The translations under genes and the position numbers were made by a program. This document shows positions 7,616 to 14,462 of a DNA stretch of 23,817 bases, in pieces. Each line of letters begins with the position of its first letter. Positions within the stretch are counted from its first letter, which is position 1. The notes beneath the pieces were generated by a model. That model made no database searches, had not been told where the DNA came from, and saw only the letters and a list, made by a program, of their open reading frames with translations. Source of the DNA: CBDUVZ01 sp965370805 (lineage in GTDB: Bacteria; Hydrothermota; Tepidihabitantia; Tepidihabitantales; Tepidihabitantaceae); contig CBDUVZ010000037.1 of NCBI GenBank assembly GCA_965370805.1, forward strand, positions 1-23,817. Reading direction: 5' to 3'.

Positions 7616-7657
7616 TCCCGGTATTCGTCACTCGTAATTCGGCATTCGTCATTCCCG
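7613..7657. repeat. Dispersed ATTCG-word repeat spanning the ridA stop and TPR start codons
   Basis: The plus strand reads ATTCCCGGTATTCGTCAC then TCGTAATTCGGCATTCGTC and ATTCCCG. On the coding strand the TGA of ridA is part of a GAATGAC word, and the ATG of the TPR gene is part of a GAATGCC word. This copy contains the stop-bearing variants GTCATTC and GTAATTC, which are absent from the copies inside genes. Confidence 0.75.
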
Positions 7658-8041
7658 TATGCCGGCAACGACCTCGATCTCAATCCGTGCGCCCGCAGGC
7701 AGCGCGCCCACCTGGAAACAGGACCGGGCCGGGAAGGGCTCGCCGAAATGGCGGGCGTACACTTCGTTCACCCGGCCGAAATCGCCCAGGTCGGTAAGGA
7801 AGACCGTCACCTTCACGGCGTTGGCCAGACTGGTGCCGGCCGCTTCCAGGACGTGCGCCAGGTTCTTGAACACCTGCTCTGCCTCTTGCTGAATATCACC
7901 CTTGACCAGCTCCCCGGTCTCCGGGTTCACCGGAACCTGACCCGATGTGAAAACCAGGTTGCCGAACCTGATTGCCTGGCTGTACGGTCCGATCGGCTTC
8001 GGTGCTTTGTCGGTTCTGATTTCTTCTCTTTTTATCTCCAT
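7649..8041 (-). CDS. ridA: RidA family 2-iminobutanoate/2-iminopropanoate deaminase
   Basis: RidA hydrolyses reactive enamine and imine intermediates, such as those made by pyridoxal-phosphate dehydratases, releasing ammonia. The 130 residues are full length. Conserved blocks are APKPIGPYSQAI, VFTSGQVPVNPETGELV, VFLTDLGDFGRVNEVYARHF, and FPARSCFQVGALPAGARIEIE, which holds the active-site Arg. The start ATG at 8041 overlaps the end of ptb by ten bases, so the two are probably translationally coupled. The last two residues and the stop come from a dispersed repeat. Placement behind glutamine synthetase and ptb suggests amino-acid metabolism. Confidence 0.94.
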   Translation of the reverse strand: MEIKREEIRTDKAPKPIGPYSQAIRFGNLVFTSGQVPVNPETGELVKGDIQQEAEQVFKNLAHVLEAAGTSLANAVKVTVFLTDLGDFGRVNEVYARHFGEPFPARSCFQVGALPAGARIEIEVVAGIRE

Positions 8042-8949
8042 GATACGAGGTTCCCCATTGCCATCGAGTATAGCTTCGTCTCCGGGGTGTCGGCCCGCGA
8101 CAGCATCACAATCGGCTTGCGCGCGCCGACAACGATGCCGCAGGCCTTTGCCCCGCCCAGGTACTGGATGCCCTTGGCCAGGATATTGCCCGTCGCCATC
8201 GTCGGGACGACGAGTATGTCCACGTCACCCGAGACTTCACTCACCATCTTCTTGATCTGCGACGACTCCCTGGAAAGCGCCACGTCCACCGCCAGCGGGC
8301 CTTCGATAGTCGCCGCACCGAACTCGCCTTCTTCTCCCATCCGGGCGATAATCGCCCAGTCCAGGGTCTCGGCGACCTTGAGCCTGATCTTCTCGACCGC
8401 GGAGAGCAGCGCCACTTTCGGCTTCGCGTTGCCCAGGAAGCGGGAAAGCTCCACCGCGTTCCGCACGATGTCAATCTTCCGCTTCAGGTCGAGTTCGGCA
8501 TTGATGCCGCCGTCGGTAATCGCCAGCGCTTTGTGGTAGCTCGGCGCTTCGAGGTACGCGATGTGACTGAGAATCCGGTCGCCCCTGAGCCCGAGGTTCT
8601 CGTCCAGCACCCCGTGCAGGAAAAGCGAAGTCTCAACCTGCCCTTTCATCAGGAAGTCACCGTTCTCGGCCACGTCCCGGACCGCGCCGTTCACCGCCTC
8701 CTCCGGCGATGCGGTGTTGTGGATCTCGAACTGTTCGGTTTCCACTTTGAGGCTCGCGCAGATCGTCGTGATGCGCTGCTCGTCGCCGTACAGCACGCCC
8801 CGGGCGATGCCCTCGCGCAGGGCTTCACTCAGGGCCTCAAGCGTGGCGCAGTCCTCGGCACAGGCGACCACGCACCGCCGCGGCCCGAGCTTCCGCGCCT
8901 CGGCCAGCATCTGGTCGAACGTCCCGAGCGGACCCAGCTCAACAGCCAT
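8032..8949 (-). CDS. ptb: Phosphate butyryl/acetyl transferase family protein
   Basis: Members of the PTA_PTB family exchange CoA and phosphate on short acyl groups (butyryl-CoA or acetyl-CoA to the acyl phosphate). The 305 residues match the Ptb branch length: ARKLGPRRCVVACAEDCATLEAL near the N-terminus, FLMKGQVETSLFLHGVLD in the middle, LAVDVALSRES, VDILVVPTMATGNILAKG, and a C-terminal VMLSRADTPETKLYS signature. Substrate cannot be told from sequence alone. I start at the ATG at 8949 because upstream in-frame residues fall inside glnA-1 and have no homology. It overlaps glnA-1 by 11 bases and ridA by 10. No butyrate or acetate kinase gene is in the window. Confidence 0.85.
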   Translation of the reverse strand: MAVELGPLGTFDQMLAEARKLGPRRCVVACAEDCATLEALSEALREGIARGVLYGDEQRITTICASLKVETEQFEIHNTASPEEAVNGAVRDVAENGDFLMKGQVETSLFLHGVLDENLGLRGDRILSHIAYLEAPSYHKALAITDGGINAELDLKRKIDIVRNAVELSRFLGNAKPKVALLSAVEKIRLKVAETLDWAIIARMGEEGEFGAATIEGPLAVDVALSRESSQIKKMVSEVSGDVDILVVPTMATGNILAKGIQYLGGAKACGIVVGARKPIVMLSRADTPETKLYSMAMGNLVSWR

Positions 8950-10360
8950 AGTAGAGACTGTACTCCCACGGGTGCGGACGCAGCATGATTGCCTCGGCTT
9001 CGGCATACTTGTAGCTGTCCCAGAAATCGAGCAGGCCGCGCGGAAAAACGTCGTCCCGGCACAGGTACTCGTTGTCCCGCTTCAGCGCCGCCAGCGCCTC
9101 CGGCAGTGAACGGGGCAGCCCGTTGGGGCCATACTTCGCCGTCGCTTCGGCCAGTGTGCCCTGGAACGGTTTCCCCGGGTCCAGCTTCCGCCGGACTCCG
9201 TCGGCCGCGGCGAGCACGATTGCCGCCAGCGCCAGGTACGGGTTGCCGGTCGCGTCCGGAATCCGGTACTCGATTGCCATCTCCGCCGCGGAAGTGATGT
9301 ACCCCGGAATCCGGATTGCGGCGTTCCGGTTCCCGACCGAGAAGAAAACGAGCGTCGGGGCTTCGTAGCCCGGGACCAGCCGGCGGTAGGAATTGGTGCT
9401 CGAGTTGGTGAACGCACACAGGCTGGGTGCGTGTTCGAGGATGCCACCGGTGAAATGACAACCCAACTGCGAAAGGCAGGACGAATCCTGCATATCTTCA
9501 GTTCCGAATGCCGAATTCGCACTTCGACATTCGCCATTCGGCATTCCCGCCGTCTCGCCGCTGGTCAGGTACATATGCAGGTGCATACCGCAGCCGGGTT
9601 CGCCGAGAATCGGCTTGGGCATGAACGTCGCGCTCTTGCCGTTCCGGAACGCGAGGTTCCGCACCAGGTACTTGGTCAGCATGATACCGTCCGCCGCCTG
9701 CGGCGCGGGCATGAACCGCGGCTCGACCTCGACCTGTGAATACCGCCCGCCTTCGTGATGGTGGTACTTGACCGGAATCCCGCAGCCGGCCATCAACTCG
9801 GACAACTCGGACCGGAAATCCGAACTGCGGTCGAACGGCGGCGCGACGTGATAGGCCGAGCCCTTATGCAGCGTCAGCCCGGTCTGGTCGTCGTGGCTCA
9901 ACTCGTCGGTGTCGATTTCGTACCCGGCCGAACTCGCACCGGTATGGAACCGCGCGCTGTTGAACAGGTAGAACTCGAACTCGGGCCGGACCATCAGCCC
10001 ATCGGCTCCGGCAACCTCAAGCAGTACGTCGAGCGCGCGCCGGAGGATGCCGCGCGGGTCGCGCTCGTACTGGTCCCCGGTCGTGGGGTCGTGAATCGTC
10101 GCAAGGCACGAAAGCGTCGGCCGGGCCGCAAACGGGTCGACAATCGCGGTCCCCGGGTCCGGCTTCAGCACCATGTCCCCTTCTTCGACCGGACGGAACC
10201 CGGCCACCGACGAACTGTCGAACCCGACGCCGTCGCGCATCACCTGCTCCAGTCGCTCAATCGGCATCGTAACGTGCCGCAAGCGGCCCACGATATCCGG
10301 GTACTTGAGGTCCAGGAACCGAATCCGGTTCCCGCGGATGATCTCCTGAATCTGTTCCAC
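8939..10360 (-). CDS. glnA: Type I glutamine synthetase, paralogue 1, with in-frame repeat insert
   Basis: Glutamine synthetase makes glutamine from glutamate, ammonia and ATP. The 473 residues have an N-terminal beta-grasp domain (IRFLDLKYPDIVGRLRHVTM) and the catalytic domain: RPEFEFYLFN, YSQVEVEPRF, ATFMPKPILGEPGCGMHLHM, TNSYRRLVPGYEAPT, AIRIPG and EYRIPDATGNPYLALA. FDSSSVAGF replaces the usual FDGSSIEGF. Between the MHLHMYL strand and the GGILEHAP helix, a surface loop carries about 16 residues encoded by an ATTCG-type repeat (9501-9549). The start is GTG at 10360, without a clear ribosome binding site; a TTGACA-like promoter ends six bases upstream, so the mRNA may be leaderless. It heads an operon with ptb and ridA. 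It may be a divergent GS rather than the housekeeping one, because a more canonical copy lies next to it. Confidence 0.92.
   Translation of the reverse strand: MEQIQEIIRGNRIRFLDLKYPDIVGRLRHVTMPIERLEQVMRDGVGFDSSSVAGFRPVEEGDMVLKPDPGTAIVDPFAARPTLSCLATIHDPTTGDQYERDPRGILRRALDVLLEVAGADGLMVRPEFEFYLFNSARFHTGASSAGYEIDTDELSHDDQTGLTLHKGSAYHVAPPFDRSSDFRSELSELMAGCGIPVKYHHHEGGRYSQVEVEPRFMPAPQAADGIMLTKYLVRNLAFRNGKSATFMPKPILGEPGCGMHLHMYLTSGETAGMPNGECRSANSAFGTEDMQDSSCLSQLGCHFTGGILEHAPSLCAFTNSSTNSYRRLVPGYEAPTLVFFSVGNRNAAIRIPGYITSAAEMAIEYRIPDATGNPYLALAAIVLAAADGVRRKLDPGKPFQGTLAEATAKYGPNGLPRSLPEALAALKRDNEYLCRDDVFPRGLLDFWDSYKYAEAEAIMLRPHPWEYSLYYGC
9501..9549. repeat. Dispersed ATTCG-word repeat inside glutamine synthetase paralogue 1
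   Basis: On the minus strand the order of words is GAATGCC, GAATGGC, GAATGTC, GAAGTGC, GAATTC, GGCATTC and GGAAC. It contains no stop in the gene frame and encodes a stretch like MPNGECRSANSAFG. The residues are almost the same as in the hydrogenase protease insert (MAKCEWRSANPEFG), so the same element is read in the same frame in two unrelated proteins. Confidence 0.8.
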
Positions 10361-10366
10361 AGCAGT

Positions 10367-10394
10367 AGATTGCCCGATAGTTCCGCCTTGTCAA
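10367..10394 (-). promoter_or_regulatory. Candidate promoter of glnA-1 / ptb / ridA operon
   Basis: On the minus strand TTGACA runs 10394 to 10389. A 16-bp spacer leads to CAATCT at 10372-10367, which keeps A2 and T6 of the -10 box. Six bases later comes the GTG start at 10360. The geometry is identical to the ugd promoter at 12194-12221. Confidence 0.4.
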
Positions 10395-10405
10395 CAAACA
10401 CATGC

Positions 10406-10434
10406 TTGACGACACCGCCATGCTGCAGTAACCT
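10406..10434 (+). promoter_or_regulatory. Candidate promoter of glnA-2
   Basis: TTGACG at 10406-10411, a 17-bp spacer and TAACCT at 10429-10434 (T1, A2 and T6 match). It would be back to back with the glnA-1 promoter and would place a repeat copy (10491-10541) in the leader. The -10 box is weak. Confidence 0.3.
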
Positions 10435-10490
10435 CACCACCGGACAAGGATGATGATTCCGAATTCAACATTGAGCCATCCGGTGGCGCA

Positions 10491-10541
10491 TTCATCGGAT
10501 TCATTCGTCATTCGGCATTCGCACTTCGACATTCGGCAATT
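10491..10541. repeat. Dispersed ATTCG-word repeat in the glnA-2 leader
   Basis: The words ATTCATCGG, ATTCATTCGTC, ATTCGGC, ATTCGCACTTCG and ACATTCGGC end directly before the GAGGAGG ribosome binding site of glnA-2. It includes the stop-bearing GTCATTC variant. A shorter related stretch (GATTCCGAATTCAAC) lies at about 10455-10469. Confidence 0.7.
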
Positions 10542-10555
10542 GAGGAGGAACTGAC

Positions 10556-11926
10556 ATGCCTGATAAGAACCAGCCGACCGGAAGCCCGGACGAGATCATG
10601 AAGCTGATCGAGTCGGAAGGCATCCGTTTCGTCAACCTGCAGTTCGTCGATATCTGGGGCATGGTCAAGAGCGTTACGATGCCCCCGCACCGGCTGCCCG
10701 ACCTGGTCGAGAACGGCGTCTGGTTCGACGGCTCGTCGGTCGAAGGCTTCGCCCGGATTGCCGAGAGCGACATGTACCTCAAACCCGACCTGGACACCTT
10801 CGCGGTCATCCCCTGGGAACGCGGCGAAAACACCACCGCCCGGATTATCTGCAACGTCCACGGCTCCGACGGCGAACCGTTCGTCGGCGACCCGCGCCAC
10901 ATCCTGATTCGCACCCTGCGCGAAGCCGCGGCGATGGGCCTGCGCTACGTGACCGCCCCGGAATGCGAGTTCTTCCTGTTCAAGATGGAAGGCATGAAGC
11001 CGCTGCCCCACGACCAGGCCGGCTACTTCGACTACTCGACCGACGAAGCCTACGAAGTCCGCAAAGACATGGTCAACGCCCTGCACGACTTCGGAATCGA
11101 AGTCGAAGCCAGCCACCACGAAGTCGCCGTCGGCCAGCACGAAATCGACTTCAAGTACGGCGACGCGCTCCGCACCGCGGACAGCACCCTGACGTTCAAG
11201 CTGACGCTCAAGACCATCGCCGCACGCCACGGGCTTCACGCGACCTTCATGCCCAAGCCCATTCAGGGCATCAACGGCTCGGGCATGCACGTCAACCAGA
11301 GCCTCTGGCGCGCTCCTTCCGCTTCCGCTCCAACCGACACCGGCACCAACGCTTTTCACGACGCCGGCGAGGAGCACGGCTTCTCCCGGCTGGCGCGGCA
11401 GTTCGTCGCCGGCCAGTTGAAGCACGCCCGGGGCATGTCGGCAATCCTCTCCCCGCTCGTCAACTCCTACAAGCGGCTCATCCCCGGGTACGAAGCGCCG
11501 GTCTACGTCTCATGGGGCCGCACCAACCGCTCGGCCCTTATCCGGATACCGCGGCACGCGCCGGGCCGGACCGAAAGCATCCGAGCCGAACTGCGCTGCC
11601 CGGACCCCAGTTGCAACCCCTACCTCGCTTTTGCCGTGATGCTCAAATGCGGACTCGACGGCATCAGGAACGAACTCGAACCACCGGCGCCGACCGACGA
11701 CAACCTCTACCTCTACGACGAAGCCAAACGCCAGAAACACGGCATCGAAATGCTCCCCGCCTCGCTCAGCGAAGCCCTCGACGAACTCGAAAAAGACAAG
11801 CTCGTGCAGGAAGCCCTCGGCTCGCACATCTCCGAATGCTTCCTCGCCGCCAAACGGAAGGAATGCGAAGAAGCCCGGACCCAGGTCACGCCCTGGGAGC
11901 TCAACAAATACCTGCGCGTCTACTGA
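10556..11926 (+). CDS. glnA: Type I glutamine synthetase, paralogue 2 (GSI-alpha-like)
   Basis: The more canonical of two glutamine synthetases in the window, 456 residues. All family blocks are present: WFDGSSVEGFARI, TAPECEFFLFK, GQHEIDFKYGDAL, ATFMPKPIQGINGSGMHVNQ, NSYKRLIPGYEAPVYVSW, RNRSALIRIPR-like TNRSALIRIPR, and LRCPDPSCNPYLAFAVM. The C-terminal part reads NLYLYDEAKRQKHGIEMLP, without the NLYDLP adenylylation site of GSI-beta, so it is probably not controlled by adenylyl transfer and belongs with GSI-alpha. A strong GAGGAGG lies nine bases before the ATG. It is transcribed divergently from paralogue 1. The 195-bp spacer carries candidate promoters for both genes and a repeat copy. 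Confidence 0.96.
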   Translation: MPDKNQPTGSPDEIMKLIESEGIRFVNLQFVDIWGMVKSVTMPPHRLPDLVENGVWFDGSSVEGFARIAESDMYLKPDLDTFAVIPWERGENTTARIICNVHGSDGEPFVGDPRHILIRTLREAAAMGLRYVTAPECEFFLFKMEGMKPLPHDQAGYFDYSTDEAYEVRKDMVNALHDFGIEVEASHHEVAVGQHEIDFKYGDALRTADSTLTFKLTLKTIAARHGLHATFMPKPIQGINGSGMHVNQSLWRAPSASAPTDTGTNAFHDAGEEHGFSRLARQFVAGQLKHARGMSAILSPLVNSYKRLIPGYEAPVYVSWGRTNRSALIRIPRHAPGRTESIRAELRCPDPSCNPYLAFAVMLKCGLDGIRNELEPPAPTDDNLYLYDEAKRQKHGIEMLPASLSEALDELEKDKLVQEALGSHISECFLAAKRKECEEARTQVTPWELNKYLRVY

Positions 11927-11971
11927 TGCAATAGCCAGCGACCGCGCCGGACCGCCTGCCGGCCGGAGAAT

Positions 11972-12158
11972 AAACACCAAGGCACAAAGAACACGAAGAG
12001 AAAAGAAACCGCAGATGGACACGGATAGACACAGATGAGAGCCGGGAGTCACGAGTCTTTGCGCCTCCTCGTCGGCCGAGCTGATACCGCACCCGCTGGG
12101 TGACAATGCTTCTCAGTTCCTAGTCTGTTACTTGGTGACCTTGGTGCCTTGGTGTTGA
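11972..12158. repeat. Composite repeat bounded by a 13-bp inverted repeat
   Basis: AACACCAAGGCAC at 11973-11985 is exactly inverted as GTGCCTTGGTGTT at 12144-12156. Inside are AAAGAACACGAAGAG words, then the CGCAGATGGACACGGATAG / ACACAGATGAG family at 12007-12040. The latter is shared with 191-207 and 14615-14644. The remaining 11927-12227 spacer (about 300 bp) holds no gene: only this element, a GC-rich stretch at 11940-11965 and the ugd promoter. Confidence 0.65.
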
Positions 12159-12193
12159 GAGTCCCATATCGGTTTCCGGGACAAGGTCGGAGA

Positions 12194-12221
12194 TTGACTC
12201 GGCTCAGCCTGTCGATATAGT
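12194..12221 (+). promoter_or_regulatory. Promoter of the ugd operon, predicted leaderless
   Basis: TTGACT at 12194-12199, a 16-bp spacer and TATAGT at 12216-12221, each with 5 of 6 consensus matches. The ATG of ugd is at 12228, only six bases after the -10 box. Transcription would therefore start at or beside the A of the start codon. No ribosome binding site precedes the ATG. Confidence 0.65.
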
Positions 12222-12227
12222 CTCCGG

Positions 12228-13517
12228 ATGCGTCTGGCCATGATCGGCACCGGGTATGTCGGCCTGGCAACCGGGGCCTGCCTTGCGAAAATCGGCCACG
12301 AAGTCACCTGCGTTGACAATGACGCCGCCAAAATCGAGGTGCTGAATGACGGCGGAATGCCGATCTTCGAGCCCGGGCTGGCGGAGATTGTCAGCGAGAC
12401 GACGAAAGCCGGCCGGCTCGCTTTCTCGACCGACGTCAAGGCCGCGGTCGGCAAGGCGGCCGTATCGTTCATCGCGGTCGGCACCCCGCCGACCGCAACC
12501 GGCGAGCCGGACCTGACCTACATCGAGAACGTCGCCCGCGACATCGCCGAAAGCATGAACAAGTACCACCTCGTGGTCGAGAAATCGACCGTCCCGGTCC
12601 AGACTTCGAAGTGGATTCGCACCACCCTTGAGCGGTACAACCGGACCGGCACGCCGTTCGACGTCGCGTCGAATCCCGAGTTCCTGCGCGAAGGATCGGC
12701 AGTCGATGATTTCCTCCACCCGGACCGGATTGTCGTCGGCGTCGAGTCGGACCGGGCTCGCGACATCATGGTCGAAATCTACCGGCCGATTGACGCCCCG
12801 CTGATTATCACCGACCTGGCGAGCGCCGAACTGATCAAGCACGCATCCAACGCTTTCCTGTCGATGAAGATATCGTTCGCCAACGCACTGGCCGTTATCT
12901 GCGAGGAATCGGGCGCGGACGTGCACCAGGTGGCCGAAGGCATGGGCATGGACAAGCGCATCGGCCCGGCGTTCCTCAATGCCGGCATCGGGTACGGCGG
13001 GTTCTGCTTCCCGAAGGACCTGAGCGCGTTCATCCGCATCGCCGCGGATCTCGGCTACGACTTCCGCCTGCTCAAGGAAGTGGAGCGGATCAACACCGAA
13101 ACGAAGCAGCGGTTCGTACAGAAAATGAAAGGCGTGCTCTGGAACGTCCGCGACAAGACCATCGGCATCCTCGGCCTCGCGTTCAAACCGGACACCGACG
13201 ACATGCGGTTCGCGCCGTCGATTGACATTGTGAGCGACCTCGTACGGCAGGGCGCTCGCGTCCGCGCCTACGACCCGAAAGCAATGGCGCGGGCGAAGGA
13301 ACTGCTGCCGGGCATCGAATTCTGCGAACGGGCCGAAGACGTGGCCGAAGGCGCCGACCTGGTCGCCCTGCTCACCGAATGGCCCGAGTTCAAGAAGCTG
13401 GACCTCGCGCAGTTGAAATCCCGGATGCGGCTGCCGATATTCTGCGACGGCCGCAACATGTTCGAGCGGGACGCAATGGAGAAGCTCGGATTCACCTACC
13501 TCGGGGTCGGACGATGA
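12228..13517 (+). CDS. ugd: UDP-glucose 6-dehydrogenase
   Basis: Oxidises UDP-glucose to UDP-glucuronate with two NAD+. The 429 residues begin with the Rossmann motif IGTGYVGLATGACLAKIGH. They continue with AVGTPPTATGEPDL, the substrate loop SNPEFLREGSAVDDFLHPDR, the central helix ELIKHASNAFLSMKISFANA, the active-site GYGGFCFPKD with nucleophilic Cys260, and the C-terminal domain (GLAFKPDTDDMRFAPS). This is the UDP-glucose subfamily, unlike the gene at 4707-6026. The stop overlaps the next gene's ATG in ATGA, so UDP-glucuronate is very likely the substrate passed to that enzyme. Expression is predicted from a leaderless promoter. Confidence 0.95.
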   Translation: MRLAMIGTGYVGLATGACLAKIGHEVTCVDNDAAKIEVLNDGGMPIFEPGLAEIVSETTKAGRLAFSTDVKAAVGKAAVSFIAVGTPPTATGEPDLTYIENVARDIAESMNKYHLVVEKSTVPVQTSKWIRTTLERYNRTGTPFDVASNPEFLREGSAVDDFLHPDRIVVGVESDRARDIMVEIYRPIDAPLIITDLASAELIKHASNAFLSMKISFANALAVICEESGADVHQVAEGMGMDKRIGPAFLNAGIGYGGFCFPKDLSAFIRIAADLGYDFRLLKEVERINTETKQRFVQKMKGVLWNVRDKTIGILGLAFKPDTDDMRFAPSIDIVSDLVRQGARVRAYDPKAMARAKELLPGIEFCERAEDVAEGADLVALLTEWPEFKKLDLAQLKSRMRLPIFCDGRNMFERDAMEKLGFTYLGVGR

Positions 13518-14443
13518 GGGTGGTCGTTGCCGGCGGGGCCGGGTTCATCGGCTCCCACCTCTGTGAATTCCTGCTTGAGCAGGGATTCGAAGTTGTCTGC
13601 ATCGACAATCTCATCACCGGCCGCAAGCGGAACGTCAGCCATCTTGCCGGCAGGAGATTCAGCTTCCAGCGGGCCGACATCACCAAGAGCATCGCGGTCC
13701 GCGGCACGGTCGATCTCATCTACAACCTCGCCTCTCCCGCTTCGCCCCGGGACTTCCTGACCCTGCCGCTGGAGATACTGGCTGCCGGTGCTGCGGGCAC
13801 GCGCAACCTGCTCGAACTCGCCCGGCGGCGCGGCGCGGTCTTCGTCATGGCCTCGACCTCGGAAGTCTACGGCGACCCGGAGCAGCACCCCCAGAAGGAA
13901 TCCTACTGGGGCAACGTCAACCCGGTCGGAATCCGGGCGGTCTATGACGAAGCGAAGCGGTACGCCGAAGCACTGGTGATGGCCTATCACCGGCGCTACA
14001 ACCTGCCGACCCGGATTGCCCGCATCTTCAACACCTATGGCCCGCGCATGAAACTCAACGACGGCCGCGTCGTACCCAGCCTGATATCCCAGGCCCTCGA
14101 CGGCGAGCCGATGACAATCTACGGCACCGGACGCCAGACCCGCAGCTTCTGCTACGTATCCGACATGGTGCAGGGGCTGTTCCGGCTCGCCGGCAACTGT
14201 GACCCGATGCCGGTCAACCTCGGCAACCCCACTGAGACCAGCGTGCTCGAATTCGCCCGGCTCATCAGGCGGCTTGCCGACTCGAACAGCCCGCTCACAT
14301 TCGAGTCGCTCCCTGAAGACGACCCGAAGCGACGCAAACCCGACATCACCCGCGCCCGCAAACTGCTCGGCTGGCGACCGCGCGTCTCCCTGAGACAGGG
14401 CATGGTTCGGACAATCGACTGGTTCCGGGCCGAACGGAAATGA
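13514..14443 (+). CDS. UDP-glucuronate decarboxylase (UDP-xylose synthase) type SDR
   Basis: An extended short-chain dehydrogenase of 309 residues, most like UDP-glucuronate decarboxylase, which makes UDP-xylose from the product of ugd. Seen: GGAGFIGSHLCEFL (NAD site, residues 7-20), IDNLITGRKRN, YNLASPASP, STSEVYGDPEQHPQ, the catalytic Tyr144-x3-Lys148 in YDEAKRYAEAL, RIFNTYGPRM and GRQTRSFCYVSDMV. The SPASP and YDEAKR blocks separate UXS from 4-epimerases. It shares the ATGA overlap with ugd, giving strong operon support. A 4-epimerase or dehydratase activity cannot be fully excluded from sequence. Confidence 0.88.
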   Translation: MRVVVAGGAGFIGSHLCEFLLEQGFEVVCIDNLITGRKRNVSHLAGRRFSFQRADITKSIAVRGTVDLIYNLASPASPRDFLTLPLEILAAGAAGTRNLLELARRRGAVFVMASTSEVYGDPEQHPQKESYWGNVNPVGIRAVYDEAKRYAEALVMAYHRRYNLPTRIARIFNTYGPRMKLNDGRVVPSLISQALDGEPMTIYGTGRQTRSFCYVSDMVQGLFRLAGNCDPMPVNLGNPTETSVLEFARLIRRLADSNSPLTFESLPEDDPKRRKPDITRARKLLGWRPRVSLRQGMVRTIDWFRAERK

Positions 14444-14462
14444 ATCGGATGGCAACTGGCAA

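Noticed and set aside
6548..8539. A 663-codon open frame on the plus strand
   Set aside because: It lies antisense to the hydrogenase protease, TPR, ridA and ptb genes, whose proteins have clear family motifs. Its own translation shows no motif; it is a GC-rich shadow frame.
11940..11965. GC-rich stem (GCCGG, loop, CCGGC) after glnA-2 as an intrinsic terminator
   Set aside because: Only five base pairs and no T-run follows. I found no convincing rho-independent terminator anywhere in the window.
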